Shown: positions 43,667-56,145, counted from the first letter of the stretch. The stretch: 64,000 bases of DNA from an uncultured Sphingomonadaceae bacterium (GCA_947495985.1 CANMBD010000001.1:558001-622000), one strand, 5' to 3'. Made by a program: numbers and translations. Notes: a model not told the origin generated them from the sequence alone.

Positions 43667-44393
43667 TCTGCGCACTTCCGCGATCATCTGTTCCGTCCGC
43701 CAGCATGGCGAGCATGGCGCAATCGTGCGGTCTTTGACGCCCGAAAACGGCTTGATGGCAGGATATGTCAGGGGCGCAAGGTCGCGGACAATGCGGCCCA
43801 TTCTCATTCCGTCGAACATCGTTCAGGCCGACTATCGTGCACGAACAGAGGATCAACTGGCGTCGATGACTGCTGAACTTCAGCAAAGCCGTGGTCCTTA
43901 TCTTGGTGAACCGCTCGCTAGCGCTGCTCTCGAATGGGTTACGGCATTAACAGCGGCAATCCTTCCGGAAGAGCACAGCTACCCGCAGCTGCACAGTGCG
44001 CTTTCCGCGTTGCTGGACGCGATATGCGGTGCGCCATCTGCTAAGGGATGGGTAGTCGCTCTTGTGCGTTATGAGTTACTTCTGCTGTCCGAACTGGGAT
44101 TTGGGCTGTCACTGGAAAAATGTACCGTGACGGGGGATACAGATGGCCTAGTGTTCATCAGTCCCAAAAGTGCGACGGCGGTTAGTCTGGGGGCGGGCCA
44201 AGTTTATAAGGACAAGCTTCTGCCACTGCCCCCATTTTTGAAGGAACCCGCTACCCCGGACTGGAACGATATTTTTGACGGTTTGAAAGTCACTGGATTT
44301 TTTCTCAAGCGCCATTTTTTCGAGGATTGTCGCAATGACGTCATGGCGTCCCGCACGGTTTTGGTGGATCGCTTAAAAAGGGTGGTTGCCTAA
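43659..44393 (+). CDS. recO: DNA repair protein RecO
   Basis: A 244-residue RecFOR recombination mediator from ATG 43659 (MASLRTSAIICSVRQ); ATG 43647 is possible. The N-terminal OB fold holds the EHGAIVRSLTPENGLMAGYV segment, and the rest is the helical C-terminal domain with TGFFLKRHFF. The zinc-finger region around residue 165 has only LEKCTVTGDTDG, so the classical four-cysteine site is not intact. It overlaps the uvrC end by 8 bp and is translationally coupled. Confidence 0.9.
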   Translation: MASLRTSAIICSVRQHGEHGAIVRSLTPENGLMAGYVRGARSRTMRPILIPSNIVQADYRARTEDQLASMTAELQQSRGPYLGEPLASAALEWVTALTAAILPEEHSYPQLHSALSALLDAICGAPSAKGWVVALVRYELLLLSELGFGLSLEKCTVTGDTDGLVFISPKSATAVSLGAGQVYKDKLLPLPPFLKEPATPDWNDIFDGLKVTGFFLKRHFFEDCRNDVMASRTVLVDRLKRVVA

Positions 44394-44440
44394 TCTCTTC
44401 AGGCGCGGCAGGGATGCGCGCAAAGAGTTGAGGAAAAAGC

Positions 44441-45490
44441 ATGCATATTGCGGTACTCGCCGGCGACGGCATAGGTCAGGAAATCATGACGGAAGCCTTG
44501 CGCGTGTTAGAAGCGATGGGGCTGCCCGGTCTGCAGCTGGATCAAGCCGATGTCGGCGGAGTGGCTTACAAAAACCACGGTCATCCATTACCGCCGGCGA
44601 CACTCGAATTGGTCATGGCCGCCGATGCCGTCTTGTTCGGGGCTGTCGGCGATCCCGATTGTGACGATCTGGACCGTCATTTGCGTCCTGAGCAGGCGGT
44701 GTTGGGGTTGCGCAAGAAAATGCAGACATTTGCGAACCTGCGTCCGGCAAAGGCCTTTGCTGGCCTTGAAAACCTGTCAGCCTTGAAACCAGATGTTGCA
44801 GGCGCGATCGATCTGCTGATCTTGCGAGAACTGACCGGCGATATCTATTTCGGTGAAAAGGGCCAGCGGACGACAGATGCCGGCTTGCGGGAAGGCTATG
44901 ATATCATGGCCTATGACGAGGAAGAGATTAGCCGCATCGCTCATGTCGCATTCAAGGCCGCACAGGGCCGCCGCAAAAAACTATGCTCCGTAGACAAAGC
45001 CAATGTTCTGCAAACATCAGTGCTCTGGCGCGAAGTTGTCAACGAAGTCAGTGCCGATTATCCCGATGTTGAACTTAGTCATATGTATGTCGACAATGCC
45101 GCAATGCAGCTTGTGCGAAATCCAGGGCAGTTTGATGTGATGCTGACGGGAAATATTTTTGGTGACATCCTGTCTGACCAGGCGAGTATGTGTGTAGGTT
45201 CGATCGGTTTGTTGGCATCAGCCTCCCTGGGTACTGGAACGAAAGGCCTGTATGAGCCCATTCATGGCAGTGCGCCTGACATTGCGGGGCAGGGCATTGC
45301 CAATCCCTCTGCAATGATATTGTCTGCTGCGATGATGTTGCGTCACAGCTTCGCGATGGAGGAAGAAGCTGTGCGGATCGAGCAGGCCGTCGCTGATGTA
45401 TTGCAACAAGGCATATTGGGGCATGATCTGGGCGGCAGTGCTCCTACGAGGGAAATTGGCGATGCAGTTGTTGCGCAGCTTGCCAGTTAA
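44441..45490 (+). CDS. leuB: 3-isopropylmalate dehydrogenase
   Basis: A 349-residue NAD-dependent dehydrogenase of leucine synthesis. It starts [20 protein letters not shown], with the nucleotide-side [18 protein letters not shown] is the substrate motif, and [17 protein letters not shown] carries the metal-binding aspartates. [21 protein letters not shown] ends the active site. Length and motif set fit LeuB rather than isocitrate or tartrate dehydrogenase. It lies 47 bp after recO, with metZ 24 bp downstream. Confidence 0.95.
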   Translation: MHIAVLAGDGIGQEIMTEALRVLEAMGLPGLQLDQADVGGVAYKNHGHPLPPATLELVMAADAVLFGAVGDPDCDDLDRHLRPEQAVLGLRKKMQTFANLRPAKAFAGLENLSALKPDVAGAIDLLILRELTGDIYFGEKGQRTTDAGLREGYDIMAYDEEEISRIAHVAFKAAQGRRKKLCSVDKANVLQTSVLWREVVNEVSADYPDVELSHMYVDNAAMQLVRNPGQFDVMLTGNIFGDILSDQASMCVGSIGLLASASLGTGTKGLYEPIHGSAPDIAGQGIANPSAMILSAAMMLRHSFAMEEEAVRIEQAVADVLQQGILGHDLGGSAPTREIGDAVVAQLAS

Positions 45491-45514
45491 GCGTCGTTCG
45501 GCTTAGGAAAAGAT

Positions 45515-46723
45515 ATGAAAAGAGATACCGGCCAAAATCGCGAAATCACCAAAAACTGGCGACCCGCCACCAAAGCTATCCGCAGTGGAACCATGCGCAG
45601 CGAATTTGGTGAAACATCTGAGGCGTTGTTCCTGACCTCTGGCTATACTTATGACTGCGCCGAGGATGCGGCGGCACGTTTCAGTGGCGAGCAATCGGGC
45701 ATGACCTACAGTCGACTGCAGAATCCAACCGTAGAGATGCTGGAAGAGCGGATTGCGTTGATGGAAGGCGCAGAAGCATGCCGCGCCACCGCGTCAGGCA
45801 TGGCAGCGATGACGGCCGCCTTGCTGTGCCAGTTGCAGGCCGGCGATCATGTTGTGGCTAGCCGTGCATTATTTGGTTCTTGCCGCTGGCTGACAGACAC
45901 GCTGTTGCCGAAATTTGGTATTGAAACCACCGTGATCGATGGCCGCGAAATCGAAAATTGGGAAAAGGCAATCACGCCTAAAACCAAAGTGTTTTTCTTT
46001 GAAACGCCGGCCAATCCGACGATGGATGTGATCGATTTGCGCTCCGTTTGCGATCTTGCGCGCGCGAAAGGGATTACAAGCGTTGTCGACAATGCTTTTG
46101 CCACCAATGTGCTTCAACGTCCGATGGAATTTGGCGCCGATGTTGTTGCCTATAGTGCGACCAAGATGATGGACGGGCAGGGGCGCGTGCTGGCCGGGGC
46201 AGTGTGCGGCTCGGAAGAGTTTATTGAAGAGACTTTGCTCGCCTTCACCCGCAACACTGGCCCCACGCTTAGCGCTTTCAATGCTTGGGTCGTGCTCAAG
46301 GGACTCGAGACGCTTGACCTGCGGATTCGCAAACAGAGCAATAATGCCATCGAAGTGGGCAAGTTTTTAGAGCAGCGGGTAGAGAAAATATTGCACCCCG
46401 GTCTGCCAAGTCACCCGCAACATAATCTCGCGATGAGCCAGATGGAAGCGACCGGACCGATTTTTTCGCTTTATGTAGGCGGTGGTCGCAAGGAAGCGCA
46501 TGGTCTTCTTAATGCATTGAATCTCATAGATATTTCCAATAATATTGGAGATAGTCGCTCACTTATGTGTCACCCAGCATCGACAACCCATCATGGCTTG
46601 GGCGAGGAGGCGCGGTTGGAAATCGGGATTACCGAAGACATGCTGCGGATCAATGTCGGACTGGAAGACGCGGTCGATCTGATTGAAGATTTGGATCAAG
46701 CCCTTTCGTCTGTTGGTCTTTGA
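45515..46723 (+). CDS. metZ: O-succinylhomoserine sulfhydrylase
   Basis: A 402-residue PLP enzyme of the Cys/Met metabolism family that makes homocysteine directly from O-succinylhomoserine and sulfide. FLTSGYTYDCAEDAAARF and YSRLQNPTVEMLEERIA are the N-terminal blocks; the PLP lysine is in AYSATKMMDGQGR. The MetZ-type internal sequence (TRNTGPTLSAFNAWVVLKGLETL) distinguishes it from MetB/MetC. It starts 24 bp after leuB and precedes apaG by 15 bp, so leuB-metZ-apaG is one likely unit. Confidence 0.92.
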   Translation: MKRDTGQNREITKNWRPATKAIRSGTMRSEFGETSEALFLTSGYTYDCAEDAAARFSGEQSGMTYSRLQNPTVEMLEERIALMEGAEACRATASGMAAMTAALLCQLQAGDHVVASRALFGSCRWLTDTLLPKFGIETTVIDGREIENWEKAITPKTKVFFFETPANPTMDVIDLRSVCDLARAKGITSVVDNAFATNVLQRPMEFGADVVAYSATKMMDGQGRVLAGAVCGSEEFIEETLLAFTRNTGPTLSAFNAWVVLKGLETLDLRIRKQSNNAIEVGKFLEQRVEKILHPGLPSHPQHNLAMSQMEATGPIFSLYVGGGRKEAHGLLNALNLIDISNNIGDSRSLMCHPASTTHHGLGEEARLEIGITEDMLRINVGLEDAVDLIEDLDQALSSVGL

Positions 46724-46738
46724 CGCTATTATAACAAG

Positions 46739-47140
46739 ATGATGCAGGCGTTCTTTCCATTCTCAGAAACTACCGACGGCGTGACCGTTCGGGTATCGGT
46801 CACATTTTTACCGGAGCAATCGGACATTGATGGTTTGCGCTGGTTTTGGGCCTATCATATTCGCATAGAGAATGAACGCGATAGCGCAGTTCAGTTGATG
46901 ACCAGGCATTGGCGAATCTCCGATGCGCGGGGCGCACTGCACCGGGTCGATGGCGATGGTGTCATTGGCGAGCAGCCGATCATCCAGCCAGGCAAGTCAC
47001 ATGATTATGTCTCAGGTTGTCCGCTCAACACGCCAAGCGGCGCGATGGCTGGACACTTCATGTTTGTCGGAGAAGAACCAGAAGCTTTTGAAGTTCGCAT
47101 TCCTCACTTCCCTCTTACTGCACCTACTGTAGAGCAATGA
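46739..47140 (+). CDS. apaG: ApaG-domain protein
   Basis: A 133-residue beta-sandwich protein of the ApaG/CorD family. WFWAYHIRIENE, QLMTRHWRISDA, GVIGEQPIIQPG, YVSGCPLNTPSGAMAGHFMFV and FEVRIPHFPL are the five conserved blocks. The function in bacteria is unsettled (linked to Co2+/Mg2+ resistance and to apaH). Its stop overlaps the LysR gene start as ATGA, so the two are translationally coupled. Confidence 0.92.
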   Translation: MMQAFFPFSETTDGVTVRVSVTFLPEQSDIDGLRWFWAYHIRIENERDSAVQLMTRHWRISDARGALHRVDGDGVIGEQPIIQPGKSHDYVSGCPLNTPSGAMAGHFMFVGEEPEAFEVRIPHFPLTAPTVEQ

Positions 47141-47931
47141 AGCGTACGCATTTGCCGCTCAACGGGCTTCGCGTGCTCGATGCCGCAGCTCGGCACCTCA
47201 GCTTTACGCGAGCAGCTGACGAATTGGCGGTTACACCTGCCGCTGTCGGGCAACAGATCAGGGCGCTTGAGGACATGCTTGGGGTCGTGATGTTTCGGCG
47301 CACTCCAAAGGGGTTGGAGCTGACAGACGAAGCCGCCGCCGGTCTGGATGCGCTGCGATCCGGTTTTCTGGAATTTGAAGATGCCGTGCGGGCTATGCAG
47401 GCCGGTCAGTCTTCCCACAAGCTTACCATTGCAGCTCCGCGTGATTTGACCGCGAAGTGGCTGAATGAACGGCTCGCAAGCTTTTCACAGGACAACAAAG
47501 ATGTGAGCTTCGCACTGGTTGCATCAGAAGGCGGCGCGGATTTTACCGAAGCCAATCTGGATGTGGCGATCGGACTGACAGATGGTCCGGGCGATAACGA
47601 GGGTGTTATCATCGGCGACACGATGTTCGTCAAAGTGGCAGCTCCCGGCGGGAAGGCAGGTCAGAAAATTGACTGGCCCGGCTGCCCTATCTCGGAAGGT
47701 GAAGAAACCTTGATGCGCGTGGCAGACGGTGGCTTGGCGATAGAGGCTGCTGCCAACGGATTTGGGCATGCCTGGGTACCCAAGATGTTGGTACAGCAGG
47801 ACATTGCAGCAGGCCGCGTTGAAGTCATCGGTGAGGATAGCAAATCTTCTCGCGGTTACTGGTTGGTTGCGCCGCTGCCGCAATGGCGACAGAAAAAGGT
47901 AAAGGCACTGGTCGCCGCGTTAACAGCATGA
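47137..47931 (+). CDS. LysR-family transcriptional regulator (GcvA-like)
   Basis: A 264-residue regulator. The N-terminal winged helix-turn-helix LNGLRVLDAAARHLSFTRAA with DELAVTPAAVGQQIRALED matches the GcvA subgroup. A shortened LysR substrate-binding domain follows (about 90-264), ending at a WRQKKVKALVAAL helix. The effector-binding site is not identifiable. It overlaps apaG by 4 bp and the GNAT gene starts at its own TGA (ATGA 47928-47931), so it probably regulates the linked metabolic genes, possibly with them as one transcript; this is inference. Confidence 0.87.
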   Translation: MKRTHLPLNGLRVLDAAARHLSFTRAADELAVTPAAVGQQIRALEDMLGVVMFRRTPKGLELTDEAAAGLDALRSGFLEFEDAVRAMQAGQSSHKLTIAAPRDLTAKWLNERLASFSQDNKDVSFALVASEGGADFTEANLDVAIGLTDGPGDNEGVIIGDTMFVKVAAPGGKAGQKIDWPGCPISEGEETLMRVADGGLAIEAAANGFGHAWVPKMLVQQDIAAGRVEVIGEDSKSSRGYWLVAPLPQWRQKKVKALVAALTA

Positions 47932-48470
47932 CCTTACCTATTTTGTCGACAAAGAGGCTGCGTCTGCGCCCTTTGCAAGTTGATGATGCTGATGCTCTTC
48001 ACCCCGCTTTTGCAGATGAAGATTTATTGCAATGGTGGTCCAGTGGACCTCATAAAACAGTCGCGGAAACGCGGGACTATGTGGCGCAAAATTGCGAAGG
48101 CACGCGTTGGCAAACGTGGGCCATAACGACAATTCAGGAAGATGTGGCTCTGGGCTGGGTTGTTCTTATCCGTTCAGAAGATCGCCCGAATGTTAGGGAA
48201 ATTGGTTATATTCTGAACCGTGCTGTTTGGGGCAAGGGAATAGCGCGAGAGGCCGTTAGCCGAACGATCCAATATGGCTTCGAAGAACTTGATCTCCGAC
48301 GCATCTACGCAGATGTTGACCCTGACAATCTGGCTTCGATAAAACTGCTGAAGATTCTGGGCTTTCAACAGGAAGCGCATTTGCGGCAGGAATGGGAAAC
48401 ACATATCGGAATCCGGGACAGTTTGATTTTTGGATTGCTGCGTGATGATTGGCTGAATGTTGATCGATAA
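47928..48470 (+). CDS. GNAT-family N-acetyltransferase (RimJ/RimL-like)
   Basis: A 180-residue acetyltransferase from ATG 47928, whose ATGA overlaps the LysR stop; an earlier ATG 47883 lies inside the LysR gene and is unlikely. LSTKRLRLRPLQVDDADAL is the RimJ/RimL N-terminal block, ILNRAVWGKGIAREAV the acetyl-CoA P-loop equivalent (Q/RxxGxA/G type), and DVDPDNLASIKLLKILGF the final block. The substrate (protein, amine or toxin) is unknown. It is convergent with the serine hydrolase gene, one base apart. Confidence 0.87.
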   Translation: MTLPILSTKRLRLRPLQVDDADALHPAFADEDLLQWWSSGPHKTVAETRDYVAQNCEGTRWQTWAITTIQEDVALGWVVLIRSEDRPNVREIGYILNRAVWGKGIAREAVSRTIQYGFEELDLRRIYADVDPDNLASIKLLKILGFQQEAHLRQEWETHIGIRDSLIFGLLRDDWLNVDR

Positions 48471-48471
48471 T

Positions 48472-51793
<3,322 letters not shown>

Positions 51794-51800
51794 TCAGACT

Positions 51801-51827
51801 GGCAAGAGGCTTGTTGGGCCTCCTGCC
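51801..51827. other. Hairpin between gcrA and parE
   Basis: GGCAAGAGGC (51801-51810) and GCCTCCTGCC (51818-51827) pair at nine of ten positions around a 7-base loop. There is no T tract in either direction, so it is not a standard terminator. It lies 32 bp upstream of the parE start, on the minus-strand message. Confidence 0.4.
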
Positions 51828-51861
51828 AAATGGTCTGTAAAATAACGTCTTATTGCCTGAT

Positions 51862-52536
51862 TCAGCGAACTCTGGGGCCGCCAAAGGGCAGCGGTGGCGG
51901 TGCACGCCGTGCGCCGCGTGGCAACTGTGCCTGAAATGCTCTGCCGCAATGCTCTACGCAATATGGGAAGCCTGGATTGACCTCTTCACCGCAGAAATGA
52001 AAATCCGGTTCACCGGGATGATTCATCGGCCAGCGGCAAATTTTATCGTTCAAGTCCAGCAAGCTGGTTTTGTCAGCAATTTCTTCACTGGGTTTGGCAG
52101 GAACCAGACGCCGTGGCGGTGCGGGTGGAATGGGTGCCTGCTGATCACCAGGGCCCTGACGCAAAAAACCGCCAGGTCCAACGGAAACGATTTTGGGTCC
52201 GTCTGACTTGGGCATTTTGGACTGTTGCGCAGCATGTGTGCGAGCAGCGGGTGTTGGTGGCGGCATCGCACGGCGAGCGACATGTTCTTCTTTCTGTTTG
52301 GGTTTCTTAGTCGCCTTGACCGCTGCCTTTTTCGGCTTGGGCGCCGGTTTGTCACCCTTTGCCGTTTTCGCTTTGGCTTTTACTGGTGATGGGCGAGATT
52401 TCAGGCCGAGGCGATGCGCCTTGCCGATTACTGCATTCCTGCTGACGCCGCCCAATTCTTCGGCTATCTGGCTCGCTGTCAGGCCTTTTTCCCACATTTG
52501 TTTCAAATGATCGATACGTTCGTCGGTCCAAGCCAT
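51862..52536 (-). CDS. gcrA: GcrA-family cell-cycle regulator
   Basis: A 224-residue alphaproteobacterial regulator. The N-terminal DNA-binding domain (about 1-45) reads MAWTDERIDHLKQMWEKGLT then ASQIAEELGGVSRNAVIGKA. A Lys/Pro/Ala-rich linker (about 48-150) follows. The C-terminal sigma70-interaction domain carries CRWPMNHPGEPDFHFCGE and the final PYCVEHCGRAF cysteine/histidine pattern. GcrA works with sigma70 and the CcrM methylase at GAnTC sites in Caulobacter to time cell division genes. It is divergent from the ABC permease. Confidence 0.93.
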   Translation of the reverse strand: MAWTDERIDHLKQMWEKGLTASQIAEELGGVSRNAVIGKAHRLGLKSRPSPVKAKAKTAKGDKPAPKPKKAAVKATKKPKQKEEHVARRAMPPPTPAARTHAAQQSKMPKSDGPKIVSVGPGGFLRQGPGDQQAPIPPAPPRRLVPAKPSEEIADKTSLLDLNDKICRWPMNHPGEPDFHFCGEEVNPGFPYCVEHCGRAFQAQLPRGARRAPPPLPFGGPRVR

Positions 52537-52662
52537 GCAAAATCCTAATCTGTTCCACTACTGCGCCCAATATAAGCCTTGTAGCCGCATATTCAATCAT
52601 ACGCGAATGGCCAAGATAATATGGGTTGTGATTGCTGTCCGGAGCAGATAGGCGAAAAGCCT

Positions 52663-53520
52663 ATGTTAGACCAGCCCAAAAATAACAATTCTGATCAACC
52701 CGAGTTTATTGCACAAACTTATGCCGAGCCCGGTGTGCCGGCCATACGCGGCGTCAACTGGGGCGGTTTCCTGGCGCTTTACTGGAAGGAAGTACGCCGC
52801 TTTTTCAAGGTACAGCTTCAAACTGTCTGGGCTCCGTCGATTACTACCTTGCTATTCCTGGTGATTTTTACCGTGGCATTGGGCAGGGGTGATCGCACTG
52901 TCCTGGGGGTGCCGTTTGCTGATTTCATTGCACCGGGCTTGATCTGCATGGGCATGATTCAGAACGCCTTCGCTAACAGCAGTTTTTCGCTTTTGGTCGG
53001 GAAAATTCAAGGCACAATTGTGGATTATCTTATGCCGCCATTGTCTGTCGGCGAATTGCTGGCAGGCCTCGTTGGAGCTGCAATAACCCGAGCAGCATTG
53101 GTTGGGTTCGCTGTCTGGCTGGCCATGGCACTTTGGCCGGGCGTTAACGTTAGCGTCAATCATTGGTGGGCCGTGCTATGGTTCGGTTTCATGGGCTCGG
53201 CAATGCTGGCGCTGCTTGGTGTTCTCACATCGATTTGGGCGGAAAAATTCGATCATGCAGCGGCTGTGACCAATTTTGTCGTGGCTCCCGCGGCCTTGTT
53301 ATCGGGGACATTCTATTCGATTGACAGGTTGGCCCCCACATTTCAGGCGTTTAGTCACTTCAATCCGTTTTTCTACGCGATTTCTGGGTTCCGCTACGGG
53401 TTTCTGGGCGCAGCCGATTCCCCGATAATTGTTGGTTCTTTTGTTCTGCTGGGGATTAATATCGGACTGACCGCCCTTTGCTACGTTCTGCTCTCAAAAG
53501 GCTGGAAGATTAAATCCTAG
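52663..53520 (+). CDS. ABC-2 type transporter permease, orphan
   Basis: A 285-residue inner-membrane protein with about six transmembrane segments (ABC2_membrane type). It starts at ATG 52663 rather than 52621; a small inverted repeat TAGGC-GAAAA-GCCTA (52650-52664) overlaps the start. FLALYWKEVRRFFKV is the cytosolic amphipathic start and AAALLSGTFYSIDRL with FFYAISGFRYGFLG is the ABC-2 C-terminal motif. No ATPase partner is adjacent on either side, so it would have to pair with one encoded elsewhere. The substrate is unknown. Confidence 0.85.
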   Translation: MLDQPKNNNSDQPEFIAQTYAEPGVPAIRGVNWGGFLALYWKEVRRFFKVQLQTVWAPSITTLLFLVIFTVALGRGDRTVLGVPFADFIAPGLICMGMIQNAFANSSFSLLVGKIQGTIVDYLMPPLSVGELLAGLVGAAITRAALVGFAVWLAMALWPGVNVSVNHWWAVLWFGFMGSAMLALLGVLTSIWAEKFDHAAAVTNFVVAPAALLSGTFYSIDRLAPTFQAFSHFNPFFYAISGFRYGFLGAADSPIIVGSFVLLGINIGLTALCYVLLSKGWKIKS

Positions 53521-53533
53521 TGCTTCGACAGGA

Positions 53534-53914
53534 CTAGTGCCGGTGAATCCGGTGCAGCTTGTATTTGCCGTCATCTTCAGCTTTGAACATCTTTCCGACT
53601 TCGGGATGCATAACGGGCTCTCCGCTATCGTCTTCAAGCAGATTCTGTTGACTGACATAGGCCACATAACTGCTATCTGCGTTTTCTGCTAGGAGATGGT
53701 AAAAAGGCTGGTCCTTTGAAGGCTGCAGATCCTTTGGAATGGCATCATACCATTCATCACTGTTAGCAAAGACCGGATCAATGTCATAAATCACGCCGCG
53801 AAAATCAAACAAGCGATGTTTTACCACGTCGCCTATCGTGAAATTCGCATTTAACACGGGCGGTGTGCCTTTTGGCAGCGGATTGGTGGACGCAAGATAT
53901 TTGGTTTGAGCCAT
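53534..53914 (-). CDS. hspQ: Heat-shock protein HspQ / hemimethylated DNA-binding domain protein
   Basis: A 126-residue protein. After an N-terminal KYLASTNPLPKGTPP stretch, the YccV/HspQ domain runs FTIGDVVKHRLFDFRGVIYDI, DQPFYHLLAEN and SYVAYVSQQNL, ending HPEVGKMFKAEDDGKYKL. HspQ helps Lon-mediated degradation and binds hemimethylated DNA in E. coli. It is a single gene, convergent with the ABC permease (13 bp). Confidence 0.9.
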   Translation of the reverse strand: MAQTKYLASTNPLPKGTPPVLNANFTIGDVVKHRLFDFRGVIYDIDPVFANSDEWYDAIPKDLQPSKDQPFYHLLAENADSSYVAYVSQQNLLEDDSGEPVMHPEVGKMFKAEDDGKYKLHRIHRH

Positions 53915-53983
53915 AGTTCTAATCTAATCAGTTCCGGTACAGATGCAAGCACCGGTCATTTGTTTATCATCGCGGTTTCTCGC

Positions 53984-54012
53984 TTGGCAAATCACAAATC
54001 ATGGTCTAAGCG
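53984..54012 (+). promoter_or_regulatory. Candidate promoter of tRNA-Ser
   Basis: TTGGCA (53984-53989), 17 bp, TAAGCG (54007-54012), about 53 bp before the tRNA. The -10 resembles the TAAACG of the atp promoter candidate. It is a weak match to consensus. Confidence 0.35.
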
Positions 54013-54065
54013 CGCCGCAGATTCGACGCTTATGGCTGCTCAGGCCATGGTTTCCAACCAAGTGC

Positions 54066-54155
54066 GGAGAGGTGCCAGAGTGGTCGAATGGGGCGGTCTC
54101 GAAAACCGTTGTGCGAGCGATCGTACCCAGGGTTCGAATCCCTGTCTCTCCGCCA
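54066..54155 (+). tRNA. tRNA-Ser(CGA)
   Basis: A 90-nt class II tRNA. The acceptor GGAGAGG (54066-54072) pairs with TCTCTCC (54145-54151) with one GU; the discriminator G and an encoded CCA follow (to 54155). The anticodon stem GCGGT/ACCGT holds the loop CTCGAAA with CGA at 54100-54102, reading UCG. A long variable arm (TTGTGCGAGCGATCGTA region) and the T arm loop GGTTCGAATCC are normal for serine tRNAs. Confidence 0.95.
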
Positions 54156-54348
54156 AACTGGATCACCAAGCGCGAGAGAGAACAGCATTCTACGTCGATG
54201 TATGAATTCTGCTAGTTGCCTCATATCCGGACAAAGTGGTCTGCTCTGTCGTCTAATATCCATTTTGACCAATAAAGACTGGGAAACGCAGTGTTTTTTT
54301 GGCAGGATGAGTTAAGGCCGGACGGGTCTGGATTATTTGAGGGTTAAT

Positions 54349-56136
54349 ATGGCTGATCGGGATTCCCATTTGCAGGACGTGCTAAAGGCGCCTGACGGGC
54401 CGCATATTGGTGCGTTGTTTGATTTTGACGGCACAATTATCGCCGGTTACTCCGCCACAGCCATGCTATGGGAGAAGATCAAGCGCCGCGAAATGACTGC
54501 GGAAGAGCTGGTCGAAACTGCCAATGTAATGGCCCAATACAGCATGGGGAGCATGGGCTTTTCTGGTTTGATGTCGGCCGCCTCGAAATTCATGAAAGGC
54601 GTAACCGAAGATAGCTATTTTGAGTTTGGCGAAGAGCTCTATGAAAAACACATCGCGCGCAAAGTTTATCCGGAATCCCGTGAACTTATTGAAGCGCATA
54701 TCGCGAAGGGCCATACCGTTGCGATCGTTTCTTCTGCCACCATTTACCAGATTGAACCAACTGCGCGTGATCTGAATATCGAGCATGTCTTATGCTCGCA
54801 ATATGAAGTCGAAAATGGAGAATTTACGGGGAATATAATCCGTCCACTCTGTTTTGGTGAAGGCAAGGTTATCGCTGCAGAAAGGCTTGCAAAAGAGCAT
54901 AAGCTGGATTTGAGCAAGAGTTATTTCTATTCAGATAGTGATGACGATCTGGAGTTGTTGGAGCGGGTCGGTAAACCACGGCCGTTGAATCCCAACAGCA
55001 AACTTACTGAAATTTCCAAGGAACGTGGTTGGCCTCTGCAGAAATTTGACAGCCGCGGGCAAGGCAAGCCGGTTGATTATCTCAGAACGATATATGCCAC
55101 AGGTTCGCTAGTTACGTCTTTTGTTGCTGGACTGCCGATTTGGGCCTTAACCGGATCTCAGAGGGAGGCGACCAATTTTTCGACCGGGTTATTTGGTGAT
55201 ATCGCCACGGCACTGACCGGCGTGGAACTGGATATCACTGGCGAAGAAAATCTCTGGGTCAATCGGCCATGCATCTTTGTCTTTAACCACCAGAGCAAGG
55301 CCGATGTGATGATCATGGCAAAGCTGGTGCGTAAAGATGTTGGCGGCATTGCCAAGAAAGAGGTTAAGGATACGCCAATTATCGGCAAGGTCATGGAAAT
55401 GGCCGGAACCGTGTTTGTGGACCGGGCTGATGGCCGCAATGCGATCAAAGCGATGGAGCCATTGATCGATGCGATCAAAATTGACGGTAAATCAATTTGT
55501 ATTGCGCCTGAAGGAACCCGAACATTATCGCCGAAAGTGGGACCATTCAAGAAAGGTGCTTTCCACTTGGCGATGCAGGCGGGCGTTCCGATGGTGCCGA
55601 TTGTTATCCACAATGCTGGCGATGTGGCTCCCAAAAATGAATTTGTAATGCGGCCAGCCACGGTAAAGGTCGATATTTTACCGCCGGTCGATACCAGTAA
55701 GTGGAAAAAATCAACGCTTGATGCTCATGTTGCCGAGGTACGAGGCATGTTCCTGGAAGCCTTGGGGCAAGAGGATGAAGAGTCCGTGCACGCGCCCGTC
55801 AAAACGAAGGCCGAACCCGTCAAGACAGCATCGAAGCGGACATCCACCGCAAAGACGGCTAGTCGTGGCAAGTCAAAAGCAAAGGCTGTTCCCAAGAAAG
55901 CGGCGTCGGCTGCGAAGAAGGTGGGGTCGACCCGAAAGCCGACGGTCGGGAAAACGGCGACTGCCGCAAAAGCAGCTCCTCGACCTGCTGCTAGAAAAAC
56001 AGCACCGAAATCTGCAACGCGCAAGCCTGTGGTCAAAAAGCCGTCTGTTAAAAAAGCAACGGCCGGCGGTACATCAGCGAGAAAACCTGCGCCCAAAAAG
56101 ACACCCGCCAAAAAGCCGACAAAAACGAAAAAATAG
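54349..56136 (+). CDS. plsC: Bifunctional HAD-IB phosphatase / 1-acylglycerol-3-phosphate acyltransferase with basic tail
   Basis: A 595-residue fusion from ATG 54349 (GAGGG before it). Residues 20-215 are a SerB-like HAD-IB domain: LFDFDGT (D25, D27), VSSAT (128-132), EGK (K173), SDSDDD (195-200). A hydrophobic stretch about 248-270 links to PlsC (about 305-470) with NHQSKAD (H314, D319), FVDR and EGTR (388-391). The last about 115 residues (480-595) are Lys/Ala/Pro/Thr-rich like histone H1. PlsC makes phosphatidate; the HAD part may dephosphorylate an acyl-glycerol phosphate. The same fusion occurs beside PlsB2 in mycobacteria (from memory). It lies 9 bp before plsB. Confidence 0.88.
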   Translation: MADRDSHLQDVLKAPDGPHIGALFDFDGTIIAGYSATAMLWEKIKRREMTAEELVETANVMAQYSMGSMGFSGLMSAASKFMKGVTEDSYFEFGEELYEKHIARKVYPESRELIEAHIAKGHTVAIVSSATIYQIEPTARDLNIEHVLCSQYEVENGEFTGNIIRPLCFGEGKVIAAERLAKEHKLDLSKSYFYSDSDDDLELLERVGKPRPLNPNSKLTEISKERGWPLQKFDSRGQGKPVDYLRTIYATGSLVTSFVAGLPIWALTGSQREATNFSTGLFGDIATALTGVELDITGEENLWVNRPCIFVFNHQSKADVMIMAKLVRKDVGGIAKKEVKDTPIIGKVMEMAGTVFVDRADGRNAIKAMEPLIDAIKIDGKSICIAPEGTRTLSPKVGPFKKGAFHLAMQAGVPMVPIVIHNAGDVAPKNEFVMRPATVKVDILPPVDTSKWKKSTLDAHVAEVRGMFLEALGQEDEESVHAPVKTKAEPVKTASKRTSTAKTASRGKSKAKAVPKKAASAAKKVGSTRKPTVGKTATAAKAAPRPAARKTAPKSATRKPVVKKPSVKKATAGGTSARKPAPKKTPAKKPTKTKK

Positions 56137-56145
56137 GGAGCCGGA

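Noticed and set aside
54066..54155. tRNA-Ser as an integration site for a mobile element
   Set aside because: No integrase, flanking direct repeat or compositional break is visible; the lipid cluster downstream has normal codon use.
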